Positions 1-6,779 of a DNA stretch of 22,304 bases are shown piece after piece. Source of the stretch: an uncultured Prevotella sp. (GTDB lineage: Bacteria; Bacteroidota; Bacteroidia; Bacteroidales; Bacteroidaceae); contig CALGHW010000064.1 in assembly GCA_937916075.1 (NCBI GenBank), positions 1-22,304 of the forward strand, in the 5' to 3' direction. The position numbers were made by a program, and so were the translations under genes. The notes under the pieces were generated by a model. It was not told the origin of the DNA. It was given only the letters and a program-made list of their open reading frames with translations, and did not search any database. Each line of letters begins with the position of its first letter. Position 1 is the stretch's first letter.

Positions 1-52
1 GGTGCCAGCCACCAAGGTGACTGGTACCAACCACCAAGGTGACTGGCTCTAA
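1..52. repeat. 22-bp tandem repeat, cut by left edge
   Basis: Two adjacent units start at 9 and 31 and share the 16-base core CCACCAAGGTGACTGG. The six-base tails differ slightly (taccaa, then ctctaa). Bases 1-8 match the end of a preceding unit at 6 of 8 positions, so the array probably continues left of the window. Each core contains a CACC/GGTG dyad and could form a small hairpin. The array lies beyond the 3' end of the araC-like gene and I see no reading frame for it. It looks like an intergenic short tandem repeat of unknown function. Confidence 0.7.
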
Positions 53-71
53 AGTGGGCCATTTACAGGGC

Positions 72-118
72 AAATGATGCGTCATTTTCAGTGAAATGTC
101 GCAAGAAGGATGCATCCT
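72..118. other. Hairpin and 12-bp palindrome downstream of araC-like gene
   Basis: AAATGA (72-77) and TCATTT (82-87) form a 6-bp stem around TGCG. AGGATGCATCCT at 107-118 is a perfect 12-bp palindrome. Both lie just past the stop codon of the minus-strand regulator gene. Neither is followed by a clear T-tract on the minus strand, so I cannot call an intrinsic terminator. They may be a weak 3' end or protein-binding sites, or chance. Confidence 0.3.
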
Positions 119-152
119 GAATGGTGATGAAATGAATGTCCCGTCGGTGGGC

Positions 153-1313
153 TCACGCCCTTTCCTGGTTGCGCCAGACGGTGGGCGTCATGCCTTCCCG
201 CTTGGTAAACTGCTGACAGAAATAAGACGACGAGGAGAATCCCGCCTCCTCGGCTATCAGTTCGATGGTCTTCTCCGGATGGTCCACGAGCTGGCTTTTG
301 GCATATTCCATGCGCAGCGTGGTAATCCATTCACGGAAGTTGCACTTATAGGTTGTGTTGATGAAGTTGGACACATACGTGCGGTTGGTGCGGAGCAGCT
401 TGATGAGGCTGTCGATGGTGATGCCCTTCTGCCGGTAGGCTCCGTCGGCTATCCATGTCTCTATTTTCTTGAGGATGTCCTGCTGGGTGTCGGTGGGCGG
501 CAGGACTTTTTCGGCAGTGGCGCTGTTTCCTTCTTTGCTTTTGCTCGCTTCTTGTTCTGTCGAGTTGTCTGTTTCTTCCTTTTCTTCTGTTTCCGTCACG
601 TCGGCCACGACATTTTCCACCTCTACATAGTTGATGATATAGTTTTGGAACGAGATATAGATATAGGTGAACAGGCAGATGATGACAATCATGTATACCG
701 TGTTGTAGGTTTGCGGACAGAAAGCCAGCAAGGCGCCCGGCATACTGTAACAGATAAAGCCGAAGGTGCTGTGGCGCATCCAGTTGACAAAGGCCTCCAC
801 ATTGTCCGAATAATAGTTGTCCATCCACCGCATGGCCCGGCGGTAGGTGTGGAAGAAGATAAACGTGATATAGACGGCATGGCTCAGGAAGGTGAGGGCC
901 GACACAATCATCACCGCGCGTTGGGCGTCGCCATCCAGCAGTAGGGCGGAGGGCCAGGCCGTCAGCAGGGTCAGCGACAGGACGGTGAGGTCGCGCCGCA
1001 GTTGGCGCTTGCAGATATACCGGTTGTTGAGCAGTGACACTTGCGACATACTGAAGAGAATGGCCTCTATGTGGAATCCCGTCAGATTGAGGGCCGTGGC
1101 CACGTAGGGCGTATGGATGCGGAAGAAGAAAATCCAGTGGAGCAACAGTTGTGCGCCAAACACCATCATGGCGGCTGCGGTCAACAGTCGTGACCGGTTG
1201 TATACCTTGTATTCTGGCTTTTGGGGCACTTGGCTGAACAGCATACACACGCCGAGCAGTATCAGCACCACCCACCCGGCCATGAGCGTGTCTTCATAGA
1301 TAGGGTTGATCAT
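153..1313 (-). CDS. Membrane-anchored AraC-family transcriptional regulator
   Basis: This 386-residue protein combines a polytopic N-terminal half with a C-terminal AraC DNA-binding domain. Hydrophobic segments are visible near residues 9-28, 44-64, 72-92, 109-125, 132-154, 183-203 and 207-225, so about six or seven membrane spans. A charged, Glu/Lys/Ser-rich linker (about 235-268) follows. The AraC domain occupies about 283-383, with the first helix-turn-helix around ITIDSLIKLLRTNRTYVSNF and the second around IELIAEEAGFSSSSYFCQQF, ending in the family-typical GMTPTVWR. The family binds promoter DNA and usually activates. The membrane half suggests sensing at the inner membrane, but the ligand is unknown. 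It is divergent from the gene at 1760, a plausible target (inference). The ATG at 1313 lies 18 nt after a TACCTTTG box on the same strand. Confidence 0.9.
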   Translation of the reverse strand: MINPIYEDTLMAGWVVLILLGVCMLFSQVPQKPEYKVYNRSRLLTAAAMMVFGAQLLLHWIFFFRIHTPYVATALNLTGFHIEAILFSMSQVSLLNNRYICKRQLRRDLTVLSLTLLTAWPSALLLDGDAQRAVMIVSALTFLSHAVYITFIFFHTYRRAMRWMDNYYSDNVEAFVNWMRHSTFGFICYSMPGALLAFCPQTYNTVYMIVIICLFTYIYISFQNYIINYVEVENVVADVTETEEKEETDNSTEQEASKSKEGNSATAEKVLPPTDTQQDILKKIETWIADGAYRQKGITIDSLIKLLRTNRTYVSNFINTTYKCNFREWITTLRMEYAKSQLVDHPEKTIELIAEEAGFSSSSYFCQQFTKREGMTPTVWRNQERA

Positions 1314-1331
1314 GACAGTATTCTTTTACTG

Positions 1332-1339
1332 CAAAGGTA
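1332..1339 (-). promoter_or_regulatory. Putative -7 box for the araC-like gene
   Basis: Read on the minus strand this is TACCTTTG, an exact match to the Bacteroidetes -7 consensus TAnnTTTG, and it is followed by C. It lies 18 nt upstream of the ATG at 1313, implying a very short 5' leader. No TTG or TTTG was found at the expected 19-nt spacing upstream, so the -33 element is weak or absent. Confidence 0.5.
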
Positions 1340-1423
1340 GCCAAAACAACTGAGAAAAGGGGAAAATATATGTCAGAAACGTCAATTTTACGTTTTTATC
1401 ATGCCGTATTGGCCTGTTTCCCC

Positions 1424-1431
1424 TACCTTTG
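1424..1431 (+). promoter_or_regulatory. Putative -7 box for the leader/sRNA
   Basis: TACCTTTG matches the Bacteroidetes -7 consensus TAnnTTTG on the plus strand and predicts transcription from about 1436-1440. The -33 position holds no clear TTG. It would drive the structured RNA at 1438-1687 and, by read-through, the gene at 1760. It and the minus-strand box at 1332-1339 form a divergent pair about 90 bp apart. Confidence 0.45.
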
Positions 1432-1437
1432 CAACGT

Positions 1438-1687
1438 CATTTTAGATAAGAATACATTCTCTTTTGTAACAGTTCATGCATGTGATGGCTGCCGGTGGCG
1501 AGGCTTCGGAAAGTGATAAAAGAAATAAAAGCCCCGTCACAGGCAGACACCACTAAAAGGAAACAGACTCTAAGGCATCAATCTTGCCAAACCTTTACGA
1601 GGAAAACAAAATTTATTACGACACTACCGAATCGGCTTCGCCTTCTCCAGTACCGACCCTGTCGGACCGAGGGGCGAAGTTTTTTTT
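1438..1687 (+). ncRNA. Candidate structured RNA: sRNA or attenuated 5' leader
   Basis: The segment runs from just after a -7 box to a terminator-like stem-loop. Its main structure is a long hairpin: CTGCC (1489-1493) with GGCAG (1542-1546), GTGGCG (1495-1500) with CGTCAC (1535-1540, one G-U pair), and GGCTT (1502-1506) with AAGCC (1529-1533). Two single mismatches separate the three helices and an A-rich 22-nt loop closes them. A second helix pairs AAAGG (1556-1560) with CCTTT (1592-1596) around an inner GGCA/TGCC stem (1574-1577 with 1585-1588). It matches no RNA family I can recognise. It may be a free small RNA or a leader that conditionally terminates ahead of the gene at 1760. The boundaries are estimates. 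Confidence 0.45.
1636..1687 (+). terminator. Terminator-like stem-loop with T8 tract
   Basis: CTTCGCC (1636-1642) pairs with GGCGAAG (1673-1679), and the run of eight T at 1680-1687 follows at once. The loop holds a second perfect stem, CCGAC (1653-1657) with GTCGG (1661-1665), closed by a three-base loop. This has the form of an intrinsic terminator with an elaborated loop. It ends 72 nt upstream of the ATG at 1760, where I see no new promoter, so an attenuation role is possible. Confidence 0.65.
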
Positions 1688-1759
1688 GAGAACAGACTAA
1701 GTGTGTTAGGTTAAACAAACGTATAAGAAGACAAAAATCTAACTTAAAACAATAAAGAC

Positions 1760-4414
1760 ATGAAACAATTTACTTTTGCGCTGGGCGCACTGTTCTTCTC
1801 CCTGGCAGGACAGGCCCAGACCTACAAGCTAACCGATGTCACGGCCGACGAGTTCGCGGCCGGTGGCACCCCACAGTGGAGCTTTGAGAAGTATACCGTG
1901 GCCAGCGGCAAGTTCTCGAAGCTGACCCAGTATGGTGACTCCTCGATGGCCAACTTCCTTGACATCTATAATCCCGAGCGTGTCCAGACCAAGCGCATCA
2001 CCGAGATTGACGGCGTGACACCCGACGGCAACCGCACCTATGCCAGCAACCTCCGCAAGGGATGGTATGACAAGCGCAACGACGGCGCGGCCAATGCCGA
2101 GCAGCTGGTCTATGTGGCCCAAGACCCCCGCGAAGGCTTCGGCTACGAGATTTACGGCACCAACACCTACTCGTCGGTCGTCACCTTCACAGCCCCCTCC
2201 GACGGATACTATACCGTGAAGGGCATCGTTGTGCGTGAGGACCATCCCGCCAAGGAGGCCATCGCGCTGCGTCCCGTCTACCGCTATGCCACCCAGACCG
2301 ACGACACCCAGGTGGGCGGCATGGGCGTGGAGTTCGCCTACGGCTATACGGGCGGAGAGAAGCCCGACTATGACGGCAATGGACATATCAGCAAAGGTGC
2401 CAGCCAGCGTTATGTCTCCGAGGTGCCCACGGATTTCTCCATGGCGTTCAAGGCCAAGCAGGGCGACCGCGTGTCGTTCCAAGTGAGCGGCAAGGGCCTG
2501 GAGTGGAACAACCGTGAGTGCTGGGCCCGCACTTTCCTGCCCCAGCTCGACATCACCTTGGCCGACGAGGCCACGGCCACGGCCGACACCAACTATGTGG
2601 ACCCTTATGACACCCGAAACGTGGATGCCCTGGAGTCCTTGATGGACAGCCTGCAGACGGAGGCCGACAATCTCTACCCTCAGATAGGCCCCGAATTCGG
2701 ACAGTACCAGCAGAGCGCGTACGACGCGTTCAACACCGTCCTCAGCGACATCCAGAGCTTGATAGACGGAGGCTCTGTCAACGGCATGAACGCCGCCTAC
2801 TATATGCAGCAGCTCCGCGAGGCCTGGCAGGCTGTGCTCGACAGCAAGATAGTGATTGACTACAACGCGGAAAACAATTTCCGGCTCATCTATTCCACCG
2901 GCTCACTCGCCGAGGGCACCATCGCCACCACCACCGACACGCAGACCATGGCTTCCAACGACGACAATCCTTGGGGATTCTATGCTTACAACAACAATGG
3001 CGGCAGCTATACCAAATATCCCAACCACAACGCCAGCAACAAGGGCGGCTCCAACGGATGGTATAAGGGCAGCGGCGACTGGGCCTTCCTGCTCGACAAC
3101 GGATACCTGCATCCGTCGGCCGGCAACTTGCCCGCTTACCTCTTCACCGCCCCTGCCGACGGTATCTATAAGGTATATGCGCGCGCTTACCGCAACAACC
3201 CCAACGAGAAAATCGAGAACCCGCTCTACTTCACCAGCCGCTTCTACGGCAAGGACATGACGGCCGTGGACAACGACACCTATATCGTGCGCAAGGAATA
3301 CGGAAGCGTGAAGAACGACGGGCAGAAAGGCAAGGCACCTGTGGAGAACGAGTTCTTTGTCAACCTCAAGGCTGGCGACCGCGTGTCGGTAGAGCTTGGC
3401 CTGACTGGCGCCAACAGCAGCGCCGGCACCCAGATGCTCGACTTGAACATCATCTCGCGCGTCAACAATGATTCCGTATACACGGCCGACATCGCCCAAA
3501 AGAGCGGCCTGCTCTATTACAACCCCTATCTCCTGGGCGACGCTACCGCACTCAAAGCTTCCGTGGCCAAGGCCGACTCCATCCTGACAGCGGAGAAAGA
3601 CAACCTCGGCACCGACGACGGACAATATTCCATCAACCTGTATGACGCACTCTATGGCACTGTCGAGATAGCCAAGGAGTGGATAGCCAAGGAAGGCACC
3701 GACGAGGCCACCCAGGTGGTGCTCGACGCGCAGACCAAGGCCGTTGACGGGGCCGTGGATGCTTTCAAGGCCTCTCGTCTGGGCTTCCACATGACCCTCA
3801 CGGGCGACTGGTCCATCCGCCTGGCCGGCAAGCAGACCCGCCTCACCCAAAAGGACAATGCCGGTGACCATTACTACGCCATGCTGACCGATTATGCCGG
3901 TGTGGTGTCGGCCACCAACAAAGCCGGTCTGGAACCCACTGCCTACAACTGGACCTTCACCTTCACCCCGTCGGCCGACGACGCCAACAAGCTGAACATC
4001 ACGGGTAAGGGCGGTTACTTGGCTCAGGACGGCTATGTCGTTGTAGGTGAGGACCCTGCCCCTGCCGACAACACCTTCGAGCTGCTCACCCAGGAGAAAG
4101 GCGACACCGTGTTTGCAGTCCGTCGCGCCGACGGCAAGTACTGGAACAACAGCTTCACATGGAAGAGCCCCTACGACAAGTTGAACACCTCCGACAAGCC
4201 ACAGTATATCTTTGTGGTAGACAAGGTGTCTATCGAGAATATCGTTACCGCCATTGCCGGCGTATCTGACGACCAGGAGCGCGCCGCCGTGGTGACCACC
4301 GCCTACTATACAGCCGACGGCCGCCAGATAGCCGCCCCCGTCAAGGGCATGGTTATCGTGAAGCAGACCTTAGCCAACGGCACGACCGTGGCAAGAAAGA
4401 TATTTGTCAAGTAA
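1760..4414 (+). CDS. Secreted modular protein with duplicated domains and T9SS-like C-terminus
   Basis: The protein has 884 residues and a cleavable signal peptide (MKQFTFALGALFFSLAGQAQ) with no lipobox cysteine. It shows an internal duplication. A beta-rich module at about 135-265 (VTFTAPSDGYYTV ... KQGDRVSFQVSG) is followed by a helical stretch (about 285-372). A second beta module at about 455-565 (YLFTAPADGIYKV ... KAGDRVSVELGL) is followed by another helical stretch (about 596-672). The beta modules resemble jelly-roll binding modules and the helices resemble FIVAR-type bundles. A further beta-rich region spans about 675-830. The final 40 residues (YYTADGRQIAAPVKG ... ARKIFVK) resemble Bacteroidetes C-terminal sorting tails, which suggests secretion and surface attachment by the type IX system (inference). 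No catalytic signature was recognised. It has its own terminator, so it is probably transcribed apart from the downstream operon. Confidence 0.85.
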   Translation: MKQFTFALGALFFSLAGQAQTYKLTDVTADEFAAGGTPQWSFEKYTVASGKFSKLTQYGDSSMANFLDIYNPERVQTKRITEIDGVTPDGNRTYASNLRKGWYDKRNDGAANAEQLVYVAQDPREGFGYEIYGTNTYSSVVTFTAPSDGYYTVKGIVVREDHPAKEAIALRPVYRYATQTDDTQVGGMGVEFAYGYTGGEKPDYDGNGHISKGASQRYVSEVPTDFSMAFKAKQGDRVSFQVSGKGLEWNNRECWARTFLPQLDITLADEATATADTNYVDPYDTRNVDALESLMDSLQTEADNLYPQIGPEFGQYQQSAYDAFNTVLSDIQSLIDGGSVNGMNAAYYMQQLREAWQAVLDSKIVIDYNAENNFRLIYSTGSLAEGTIATTTDTQTMASNDDNPWGFYAYNNNGGSYTKYPNHNASNKGGSNGWYKGSGDWAFLLDNGYLHPSAGNLPAYLFTAPADGIYKVYARAYRNNPNEKIENPLYFTSRFYGKDMTAVDNDTYIVRKEYGSVKNDGQKGKAPVENEFFVNLKAGDRVSVELGLTGANSSAGTQMLDLNIISRVNNDSVYTADIAQKSGLLYYNPYLLGDATALKASVAKADSILTAEKDNLGTDDGQYSINLYDALYGTVEIAKEWIAKEGTDEATQVVLDAQTKAVDGAVDAFKASRLGFHMTLTGDWSIRLAGKQTRLTQKDNAGDHYYAMLTDYAGVVSATNKAGLEPTAYNWTFTFTPSADDANKLNITGKGGYLAQDGYVVVGEDPAPADNTFELLTQEKGDTVFAVRRADGKYWNNSFTWKSPYDKLNTSDKPQYIFVVDKVSIENIVTAIAGVSDDQERAAVVTTAYYTADGRQIAAPVKGMVIVKQTLANGTTVARKIFVK

Positions 4415-4420
4415 ATTCCA

Positions 4421-4438
4421 CAGCGAGAACGCTCGCTG
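4421..4438 (+). other. Perfect 7-bp hairpin after the stop codon
   Basis: CAGCGAG (4421-4427) pairs with CTCGCTG (4432-4438) around a four-base loop, starting seven bases after the stop of the gene at 1760. Only a short T-run follows. It probably assists the stronger terminator just downstream or protects the mRNA 3' end. Confidence 0.45.
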
Positions 4439-4458
4439 TTTCCATCCTGATGATGTGA

Positions 4459-4510
4459 GCCGGAAGGCGGAACTCCTGTTCCTGCCTTCCGGCTTTCTTT
4501 CTGTTTTGAT
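4459..4510 (+). terminator. Strong intrinsic terminator of the 884-residue gene
   Basis: GCCGGAAGGC (4459-4468) pairs perfectly with GCCTTCCGGC (4484-4493). An inner GGAA/TTCC stem (4469-4472 with 4479-4482) extends the hairpin, and a T-rich tail (tttctttctgtttt) follows. It separates the gene at 1760 from the operon that starts at 4926. Confidence 0.9.
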
Positions 4511-4680
4511 TTTAGAACTATAAAATTTGCTTTACATTACCCCGAATCCCTTTTCCCTTCCATATCAGTTCTGTTAGCGTTGATGCTTTGGACAAATTAG
4601 CTTATCTTGATTCAAATTTTCAAAAAATAGTTCAATTCGAGGGCTCTACATCTATAAAAAGCACATTTTTTTTAAGTGTT
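4511..4680. other. AT-rich intergenic stretch without a visible gene
   Basis: This stretch lies between the terminator and the promoter at 4681. It is AT-rich, with several homopolymeric T and A runs including a T-run just after 4661. I found no credible reading frame or RNA gene here. It may hold activator binding sites for the operon promoter, but no clear dyad or repeated motif was seen. Confidence 0.4.
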
Positions 4681-4712
4681 TTTTGTTTTCTCAAAATAAA
4701 TTTGTAATTTTG
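4681..4712 (+). promoter_or_regulatory. Consensus Bacteroidetes promoter of the FAS1/SusCD operon
   Basis: TTTTG at 4681-4685 and TAATTTTG at 4705-4712 match the -33 (TTTG) and -7 (TAnnTTTG) boxes of the primary Bacteroidetes sigma factor, with exactly 19 bases between them. Predicted transcription starts near 4717-4720 and leaves a leader of about 205 nt before the ATG at 4926. It is the only full two-box promoter I see in the window and is placed to drive the seven-gene operon. Confidence 0.75.
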
Positions 4713-4717
4713 GGGCA

Positions 4718-4925
4718 TATATAATTCACTTTCTCGTAGGGCGTGGCCCGTCGCAGTGAGTGTTTTTATGACATTTAATATCAACTGGAAAATATCAACT
4801 TTGTGAGAAGCCGATTTTTCTAACTAACAAGAATCAGAGCCATTACTTCCCAAGCTAAGTACAATGGCGTGAGCATACGTATTAATAACTAAGAAACGTA
4901 ACACTAAGAAACAAAAATAACCTTT
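4718..4925 (+). promoter_or_regulatory. Long 5' leader with hairpin and two direct-repeat pairs
   Basis: A nested hairpin starts the leader: TCACT (4726-4730) pairs with AGTGA (4755-4759), enclosing GGGC (4739-4742) with GCCC (4746-4749). Two direct repeats follow: AATATCAACT at 4777-4786 and 4791-4800 (14-bp spacing), and ACTAAGAAAC at 4888-4897 and 4903-4912 (15-bp spacing). The last 40 nt are A-rich, as is usual for Bacteroidetes translation starts without a Shine-Dalgarno sequence. The repeats could be protein sites or simple A-rich duplications. No known riboswitch was recognised. Confidence 0.4.
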
Positions 4926-6779
4926 ATGAGCTACCGCTTTATCAGACAATCGCGCCGTGCAATACTCGGGGCTTGTTTGGTCGCCGCGTGTGGAGGCTTC
5001 TATGCCTGCACCGACAATTACGACCTTGACAAGCCTGGCAACACCCCAGAGTGGCTGGGCCAGAGTATCTACGCGGAACTTAGCAATCCAGATTCCAAAA
5101 AGCTTACCGGCACGTTTACCAACTATCTGAGGCTGATTGACGACCTCGGTGAGAAGGAAATCCTGTCGCAGACAGGTTCGCGTACCGTCTTCGCCGCCAA
5201 CGACGAGGCTTTTGAGCGTTTTTACGCCAACAATTCGTGGGGAGTCCACAAGTATGAAGACCTTACCTTGGCCATGAAGAAGCAGCTTCTCTATGCGTCA
5301 ATGCTCGACAACGCATTGCTCGTGGAGATGCTTTCCAACGTGTCCAACGGTGACAACGCCGTGACCAAGGGTATGGCCATGAAGCACATGACCGCCGCCT
5401 CGTCCACCGACTCCATCACCTTCCTGCATGGTGTGGACATGCCCGAGAACAACAGTTATTGGGACGGCTACCGGTTTAAGGGCATGAACATCGTGATGGA
5501 CAACACCGTCCCGATGATGGTGCATTTCACCAACGAGCAGATGGTGACCAACAGCATCACCACGACCGGTGAGAACAGTGACTTTGAGGTCATCACAGGT
5601 AAGCCCTATACCGACGGCCTTGCCTTTATTTTCAAGGACCCGATTCTCAAGGACCATGAGAACGTGACCTGCCAGAACGGATACATCCACCAGATGGAGG
5701 ATGTCATCGTGCCGCCGGGCAACTTGGGTCAGGTGCTCCGCGCGTCGTCCGACACCAAGCTCTTCAGCCGTATGCTCGACCGCTTCAGCGTGCCTGTTTA
5801 CGACGGTACAACCACGGCCAACTATATTGACTATTGCCAGCAGAACGGTATCACCAACAACATCGACTCCATCTTCCAGTTGCGTTACTTCAGCAGCCGC
5901 TCACAGGGCTTGGAGCTCAACGTTGACCCCAACGGCATTACCATGGCTGCCGACGAGCTGCTGCCCTACGATCCGGGATGGAACCAGTATTACAGCGCCT
6001 CAGCTTCCAGTCTGACCGACATGGCCGCCATGTTTGTTCCTACGGATGCCGCCATGACAGAGTTCTTCCTCAATGGCGCCGGCAAGGCTGTGATCGAGAA
6101 CTTCCTCAACGGCAACCCCAATGACGCGGCCCACCTGGAAGAGAATATCGACAACATCCCGAAGGATATTGTCTGCGCCCTGCTCAGCAACCTGATGAAG
6201 AGCTCATTTGTGCAGACCGTGCCCAGCAAGTTTGGCAATATCCTCGACGACGCCAGCGACCCCATGGGCCTCACGCTCGCCAACCTGAACAAGACCACCG
6301 CCGGCGCTTACGACGTGCGTATCGCCAACAACGGTGTCATCTATATATTAAATAAGGTGTTCGCCCCGGCCAAGTATGTGGCTGTGTCGGCTCCCGCCCT
6401 GCTCGACAAGAGCCTGTCGGTCATCAACTGGGCCATTCAGGACAAGCGCGACGTGTCGGCCGGCGGTTTGGGTAACTTCTATGCCTACCTGTTGGCCATG
6501 AGCGCCAACTACGGACTCTTCCTGCCCGATGACAATGCCTTCGGCTCCAAGGACGACAAGGACAGCTGGTATGTGGACCCCGCCTCATTGGGTACCGACA
6601 AGCCCCGCGCCCTGCGCTTCTGGTATGACAACAAGGCTCCTTACATCCACTGCTCTTCATGGTCTTACGACAAGGAGAACCACACCGTGGGCGACTCTAT
6701 CGCCTCTATCTCCGTGGCCAACGTGAAGACACAGTTGGTGGACATCCTGAACTACCACACCGTGGTTGGAAAAGGGTGA
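4926..6779 (+). CDS. FAS1 (fasciclin) lipoprotein, N-terminal part of a frameshifted gene
   Basis: This reading frame encodes 617 residues and ends prematurely at TGA 6777-6779. The signal peptide is of lipoprotein type, with the probable lipidated cysteine at residue 28 (GGFYAC) followed by TDNYDLD, an acidic context typical of surface-exported Bacteroidetes lipoproteins. FAS1 domain 1 covers about 45-270 (TVFAANDEAF near 88; NGYIHQMEDVI near 252). FAS1 domain 2 covers about 365-485 (MFVPTDAAM; NNGVIYILNKVF). FAS1 domain 3 starts near 495 (YGLFLPDDNAF near 530) and breaks off just after LNYHTVVG. The rest of domain 3 and a fourth domain continue in the next frame from about 6770. FAS1 domains usually mediate adhesion or ligand binding at the cell surface. 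It is the first gene of the operon, about 205 nt after the predicted transcription start. Confidence 0.85.
   Translation: MSYRFIRQSRRAILGACLVAACGGFYACTDNYDLDKPGNTPEWLGQSIYAELSNPDSKKLTGTFTNYLRLIDDLGEKEILSQTGSRTVFAANDEAFERFYANNSWGVHKYEDLTLAMKKQLLYASMLDNALLVEMLSNVSNGDNAVTKGMAMKHMTAASSTDSITFLHGVDMPENNSYWDGYRFKGMNIVMDNTVPMMVHFTNEQMVTNSITTTGENSDFEVITGKPYTDGLAFIFKDPILKDHENVTCQNGYIHQMEDVIVPPGNLGQVLRASSDTKLFSRMLDRFSVPVYDGTTTANYIDYCQQNGITNNIDSIFQLRYFSSRSQGLELNVDPNGITMAADELLPYDPGWNQYYSASASSLTDMAAMFVPTDAAMTEFFLNGAGKAVIENFLNGNPNDAAHLEENIDNIPKDIVCALLSNLMKSSFVQTVPSKFGNILDDASDPMGLTLANLNKTTAGAYDVRIANNGVIYILNKVFAPAKYVAVSAPALLDKSLSVINWAIQDKRDVSAGGLGNFYAYLLAMSANYGLFLPDDNAFGSKDDKDSWYVDPASLGTDKPRALRFWYDNKAPYIHCSSWSYDKENHTVGDSIASISVANVKTQLVDILNYHTVVGKG

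Noticed and set aside
96..944. Long plus-strand reading frame of 282 codons opposite the araC-like gene
   Set aside because: It is fully antisense to a well-supported regulator, has no recognisable domain, and reflects codon bias of the real gene on the other strand.
1495..1689. Small plus-strand frame in the structured intergenic region
   Set aside because: It starts with a non-ATG codon inside a hairpin arm, runs through the terminator stem and T-tract, and has no protein-like features.
2903..3871. Long minus-strand frame opposite the secreted 884-residue gene
   Set aside because: Low-complexity Gly/Val/His-rich translation, no domain, and opposite a gene with signal peptide and sorting tail.
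4587..4609. A second promoter with TTTG and TATCTTG boxes
   Set aside because: The -7 box lacks one base of the consensus and the spacer is only about 12 bases; the promoter at 4681-4712 is far better.
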